Positions 4,113 through 6,529 of a DNA stretch of 6,529 nt are shown piece after piece; the stretch's first letter is position 1, and each line of letters opens with the position of its first letter. The translations under genes and the position numbers were made by a program. The stretch covers positions 1-6,529 of the forward strand of contig JAMCXE010000030.1 of assembly GCA_023474975.1 (NCBI GenBank). The letters run 5' to 3'. This DNA is from Patescibacteria group bacterium. Its GTDB lineage: Bacteria > Patescibacteriota > Minisyncoccia > UBA6257 > 02-FULL-45-10c. The notes beneath the pieces were generated by a model, which had not been told where the DNA came from, ran no database searches, and saw only the letters and a program-made list of their open reading frames with translations.

Positions 4113-5174
4113 ATGGATCTTGATAGGTTTTTAAAACTTTACGATTATTCGTTGCCGCCGGAATTGATCGCTAACAAGCCAGCCAGTCCGCGGGACAGCG
4201 CAAAGCTTTTGGTGTACAAAAGAAAAACAAAAGAGATATTTTTTGATACTTTTAAGAATTTGGGTAAGTATTTGCCAAAGAATTCTATTTTGGTTTTGAA
4301 CGATACCCGTGTTTTGCCGGCGCGTTTGGTGGTGAAAAAACCGATCCTTCGGCAAGGCTCAGGACAAGCCGGCGGAGGATTGGCGAGGATTTTGTATATA
4401 GACAGAAAGGGAAGTTTGTTGGAATTTTTGTCGGACAGGAATTTGGATATCGGCTCAAAAATAAAAATTAATCCGAAGATATTTTTTGTGGTTAAAAATA
4501 AAGTCGGCGGACATTATTTTTTGAAGCCTTCTTTTTCCGTAAATAAAATTTTTGAAGTTTTGGAAAAATATGGAATAACTCCCATTCCGCCGTATATTAA
4601 AAACATTCCTCTTTCCGAAAAACAGCTGCGCAAAGAATATCAGACGGTTTTTGCCGATCGCAAAGGATCGGTGGCTGCTCCGACGGCATCGCTTCATTTC
4701 ACCAAAAAACTTTTGGCCGAGCTCAATAAATCAGAAATAAAAATTGTTTTTACTACACTGCATGTGAATCTGGGAACTTTTTCGCCATTATCCGAGGATT
4801 TGTTTAAAAAATCAAAACTCCATACTGAGTATTTTGAAATAAGCAGAAAATCGGCGGATATTTTGAACAAGGCTAAGAAAGAAAATCGGCCCATCGTTGC
4901 GGTGGGAACTACGGTTGTGCGTACGTTGGAATCGGCTTCGGATAAATCAGGAAAAATAAATAAATTGGGTGGTAATACCGATATATTCATAAAAGAAGGA
5001 TATAAATTTAGATTCGTCGATGATTTGATCACTAATTTTCACGTTCCTAAATCGAGCTTATTGATGCTGGTTTCGGCTTTTGCTGGCAGAAAAAATATTT
5101 TAAATATCTATCAAAAGGCTATTAAGAAAAAATTCAGGTTCTTTTCTTTTGGTGACGGAATGCTGATAATATAA
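4113..5174 (+). CDS. queA: S-adenosylmethionine:tRNA ribosyltransferase-isomerase (QueA)
   Basis: Moves and isomerises the ribosyl part of SAM onto 7-aminomethyl-7-deazaguanine at tRNA position 34, giving epoxyqueuosine. Typical blocks are in order: FDY-like YDYSLPPELIA (10-20), ASPRDSAKLLV, LVLNDTRVLPARL (60-72), EYQTVFADRKGSVAAPTASLHFT (175-197), TLHVNLGTFSPL, HTEYFEI, VAVGTTVVRTLES, NTDIFIKEGYKFRFVDDLITNFHVPKSSLLMLVSAFAG, and FRFFSFGDGML at the end. The length of 353 residues is usual. ATG 4113 is preferred over 4047 because homologues begin just before the YDY block; the longer form would overlap dut by 22 codons. Odd: residues 79-88 (LRQGSGQAGG) come from an inserted palindrome, and N219 replaces the usual glycine in LHVGxGTF. 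No other queuosine gene is in the window. Confidence 0.95.
   Translation: MDLDRFLKLYDYSLPPELIANKPASPRDSAKLLVYKRKTKEIFFDTFKNLGKYLPKNSILVLNDTRVLPARLVVKKPILRQGSGQAGGGLARILYIDRKGSLLEFLSDRNLDIGSKIKINPKIFFVVKNKVGGHYFLKPSFSVNKIFEVLEKYGITPIPPYIKNIPLSEKQLRKEYQTVFADRKGSVAAPTASLHFTKKLLAELNKSEIKIVFTTLHVNLGTFSPLSEDLFKKSKLHTEYFEISRKSADILNKAKKENRPIVAVGTTVVRTLESASDKSGKINKLGGNTDIFIKEGYKFRFVDDLITNFHVPKSSLLMLVSAFAGRKNILNIYQKAIKKKFRFFSFGDGMLII
4343..4380. repeat. Intragenic palindromic element, copy 3 (in queA)
   Basis: Bases 4344-4359 pair with 4367-4380 around the loop CAGGACA: ATCCT/AGGAT, one T-G pair, CG/CG, one G-G mismatch, C/G, two bulged A, then GGCT/AGCC. Fourteen pairs form, counting the wobble. It is close in sequence to copy 1 (shared CCTTCGGCA, GGCTCAGGAC and AGC) and is read as LRQGSGQAGG in the same GSGxAG frame. 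It sits just after the NDTRVLPARL block of QueA, in a place where length variation is tolerable. Confidence 0.8.
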
Positions 5175-5240
5175 TCCAAATCAACAAATGGTATACGAAT
5201 ATAACAAATAATTATTTTGTATGTGCGCATTTGCAAAGCA

Positions 5241-5286
5241 TTGCTCGAATACTATTTGTAGCATTAGGATAAAATTTGTAGATTAG
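5241..5286 (+). promoter_or_regulatory. Possible truB promoter with a 20-bp spaced direct repeat
   Basis: The 116-nt gap before truB holds TTGCTC (5241-5246), 18 nt, then TAGGAT (5265-5270), a weak sigma-70-like pair. Overlapping it, ATTTGTAGCATTAG (5254-5267) is repeated as ATTTGTAGATTAG (5274-5286), two helical turns apart, which is the spacing expected for tandem protein binding. A small AT-rich inverted repeat is at 5204-5220. No terminator with a U-tract is seen after queA. Confidence 0.25.
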
Positions 5287-5290
5287 TACT

Positions 5291-5959
5291 ATGTCTAATA
5301 TTTTCGCTTTTTATAAACCAAAGGGAATTACTTCTAATGATGCGGTACAACGGGTGAAGCGACTGATTGGTGTCCGCGGAGCAAAGATCGGGCACGCCGG
5401 AACATTGGATCCTTTAGCGCAAGGAGTTTTGGTTATCGCGGTTGGCAGAGAAGCTACCAAGACCATAAACGATGTGGTAAAAAAAGAAAAAGAATACATT
5501 GCGGAAATAACTTTGGGATCCGAAAGCTCTACCGATGATGCTGAGGGCGAGAAGACAGAGATAAAATTTGTTAAAAAACCGGAAATCGGCGATATTAAAA
5601 AAATATTGCCGGAATTTATCGGAAAAATTAAACAAACTCCGCCGATCTATAGTGCCATCAAAGTTTCGGGAAAAGAGGCCTACAAATATGCCCGCAAGGG
5701 ACAGCCGGTGGAAATGCAGCCGCGCGAAGTTGAAGTAAAAAACATAGAAATTTTGGATTATGCATGGCCGATATTAAAAATAAAAGTTTTAACCGGACCA
5801 GGAACGTATATAAGGTCTTTAGCCAGAGATATCGGTAAGAAATTGGGTACTGGCGGTTATCTTTCTTTTTTGGAAAGGACGAGGGTGGGTGATTTTAAAA
5901 AAGAGGATTCTATTTTTATCGAAGATCTGCCGGATTTTCTGAAAAGTATTGAATTGTAA
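5291..5959 (+). CDS. truB: tRNA pseudouridine(55) synthase TruB, short form
   Basis: Converts U55 in the T-loop of tRNAs to pseudouridine. The catalytic block GHAGTLDPLAQGVL (residues 34-47) carries the nucleophile D40; KEYIAEITLGSESSTDDAEG (67-86) has the conserved tyrosine Y69; KQTPPIYSAIKVSGKEAYKYARKG and GTYIRSLARDIGKKLGTGGYLSFLERTRVGDF complete the family pattern. It opens with FAFYKPKGITSND, the usual N-terminus. At 222 residues it ends soon after the catalytic domain, so it lacks the C-terminal PUA-type RNA-binding domain of longer homologues such as the E. coli enzyme; minimal forms are expected in reduced genomes. ATG 5291 is supported by the position of the KPKG motif. No Shine-Dalgarno motif precedes it. 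Confidence 0.95.
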   Translation: MSNIFAFYKPKGITSNDAVQRVKRLIGVRGAKIGHAGTLDPLAQGVLVIAVGREATKTINDVVKKEKEYIAEITLGSESSTDDAEGEKTEIKFVKKPEIGDIKKILPEFIGKIKQTPPIYSAIKVSGKEAYKYARKGQPVEMQPREVEVKNIEILDYAWPILKIKVLTGPGTYIRSLARDIGKKLGTGGYLSFLERTRVGDFKKEDSIFIEDLPDFLKSIEL

Positions 5960-5995
5960 GTATTTTTTTGTTCCAGTTTCAGATGGGGCGATTTG

Positions 5996-6004
5996 TGGTA
6001 AAAT
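5996..6004 (+). promoter_or_regulatory. Extended -10 promoter for the DUF378 gene
   Basis: TGGTAAAAT is a TGn-type extended -10 (TAAAAT at 5999-6004). It lies about 37 nt before the ATG of the DUF378 gene, in the 82-nt gap after truB. A good -35 is not needed for this promoter class; TTTCAG at 5977-5982, 16 nt upstream, is the nearest candidate. The seven T at 5963-5969 just after truB have no strong hairpin before them. Confidence 0.5.
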
Positions 6005-6041
6005 AAATAAAAGGTCAATTATTATTAACTTAATTTAAATT

Positions 6042-6254
6042 ATGGTCAATAAATTAAAAGTTCTGGATATTATTGCATTGGTTTTAGTGATCATTGGTGG
6101 ATTGAACTGGGGCTTGGTGGCTTTCAGCCCGAGTTACGACCTAGTTCAATTGCTTTTAGGTGCGTGGCCAATATTAGCCCAATTGGTTTATCTCTTGGTT
6201 GGTGTTTCTGCGGTTTATCTTGCTATAGTGATGAGAAAATTCGTCAGAAAGTAA
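6042..6254 (+). CDS. DUF378 family small membrane protein (YuzA-like)
   Basis: A 70-residue protein with two membrane helices, about 8-28 and 43-63, separated by a short loop. The first helix ends in the family hallmark GGLNWGLVAF (19-28). The N-terminus MVNKLK and the C-terminus MRKFVRK are basic, which suggests both ends face the cytoplasm. The family is common in bacteria and has no established function; nothing nearby gives a clue. It has its own extended -10 promoter and is followed by a strong terminator hairpin, so it looks like a single-gene transcription unit. No Shine-Dalgarno motif is seen before ATG 6042; the leader is AT-rich. Confidence 0.88.
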   Translation: MVNKLKVLDIIALVLVIIGGLNWGLVAFSPSYDLVQLLLGAWPILAQLVYLLVGVSAVYLAIVMRKFVRK

Positions 6255-6281
6255 TTTTGAAATAAGTACTTAGAAATTTTT

Positions 6282-6325
6282 AAAAGGTGGCGCAATTCGT
6301 ATTGTGCCGCCCCTTAAAGATTTTT
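6282..6325 (+). terminator. Rho-independent terminator after the DUF378 gene
   Basis: GGTGGCGCAAT (6286-6296) pairs with 6301-6311 around a TCGT loop, 11 bp including two wobble pairs. A-rich bases precede the stem, and TTAAAGATTTTT follows, with five T at 6321-6325. The flanks (AAATTTTTAAAA and TTAAAGATTT) can also pair loosely, so it may work in both directions. It is the best terminator in the window. Confidence 0.75.
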
Positions 6326-6337
6326 AAATTGTTTTTT

Positions 6338-6529
6338 ATGAAATTTTTTATAAAAGTAAAACCCAATGCTCATAAACCGAGTGTTGTAAAAATAAGTGAA
6401 ACTAATTTTAAAATAAGCGTTAGCGAGCCGCCGGAAAAAGGAAAGGCTAATGCGGCAACGATAAGGGCTCTAGCGGAATACCTGAAGATCGCTCCAGCCA
6501 GAATTTCTGTGGTTGCTGGATCAACTTCT
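6338..6529 (+). CDS. DUF167/YggU family protein, 5' part (runs off the window)
   Basis: The first 64 residues of a small protein of the DUF167 (YggU) family; function is not established for the family, whose known structures show a small alpha/beta fold. Seen here: FFIKVKPNAHKPSV at the start, the family core ISVSEPPEKGKANAATIRALAEYLKI (about 27-52) matching the usual APPxxGKAN motif, then ARISVVAGSTS, where relatives continue with a basic RxK stretch. It probably needs about 10-20 more residues beyond the window. ATG 6338 follows a T-rich leader with no Shine-Dalgarno motif and comes 12 nt after the terminator U-tract, so its promoter must overlap the terminator or transcription must read through. 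Confidence 0.85.
   Translation, partial: MKFFIKVKPNAHKPSVVKISETNFKISVSEPPEKGKANAATIRALAEYLKIAPARISVVAGSTS

Noticed and set aside
1..6529. A novel multi-gene defence, toxin-antitoxin or biosynthetic system
   Set aside because: Every convincing gene belongs to a known housekeeping or small conserved family; nothing in the gene order suggests a new multi-protein system. The unusual content is in the palindromic elements and the frameshift.

Overview
The window looks like a chromosomal piece of a Patescibacteria/CPR bacterium, probably Parcubacteria-like. Signs are the moderately low GC, compact housekeeping genes, a minimal TruB without a PUA domain, a tRNA gene without encoded CCA, a stand-alone MetRS-beta-type tRNA-binding protein, no Shine-Dalgarno motif before any start, and short GC-rich palindromes that sit inside reading frames and are translated (GSGQAG/GSGRAG peptides). 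The lineage is an inference from this style; no rRNA or marker tree is available here.

Layout. 1-989 (+): 3' part of a CCA-adding tRNA nucleotidyltransferase with an HD domain. 1039-1734 (-): CDP-alcohol phosphatidyltransferase membrane enzyme, convergent with the former. 1735-1783: AT-rich divergent promoter region built on a perfect 12-bp tandem repeat. 1784-1854 (+): tRNA-Pro(CGG), followed at 1882-1945 by a broken copy of its 3' half that carries a long GC-rich hairpin in its T-loop. 1961-2835 (+): SAM-dependent methyltransferase interrupted by a -1 frameshift at an A9 run and carrying two in-frame palindromic insertions. 2845-3225 and 3235-3537 (+): MetRS-beta-like tRNA-binding protein and a MazG-like NTP pyrophosphohydrolase, each after a 9-nt gap. 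3556-3681: 126-bp unit bounded by 17-bp perfect inverted repeats, whose right end supplies the dut start codon. 3677-4111 (+): dUTPase; 4113-5174 (+): QueA, one base later, with a third in-frame palindrome. 5291-5959 (+): TruB. 6042-6254 (+): DUF378 membrane protein with its own extended -10 promoter and a terminator. 6338-6529 (+): 5' part of a DUF167/YggU protein.

The genes are mostly tRNA biology (CCA addition, tRNA-Pro, Met-tRNA binding, queuosine, pseudouridine 55) and nucleotide-pool sanitation (dUTPase, MazG-like). There is no defence system, CRISPR array, integrase or toxin-antitoxin pair. The most unusual content is a set of small palindromic elements inside genes, beside the tRNA and around a start codon, plus the frameshift at a canonical slippery heptamer.
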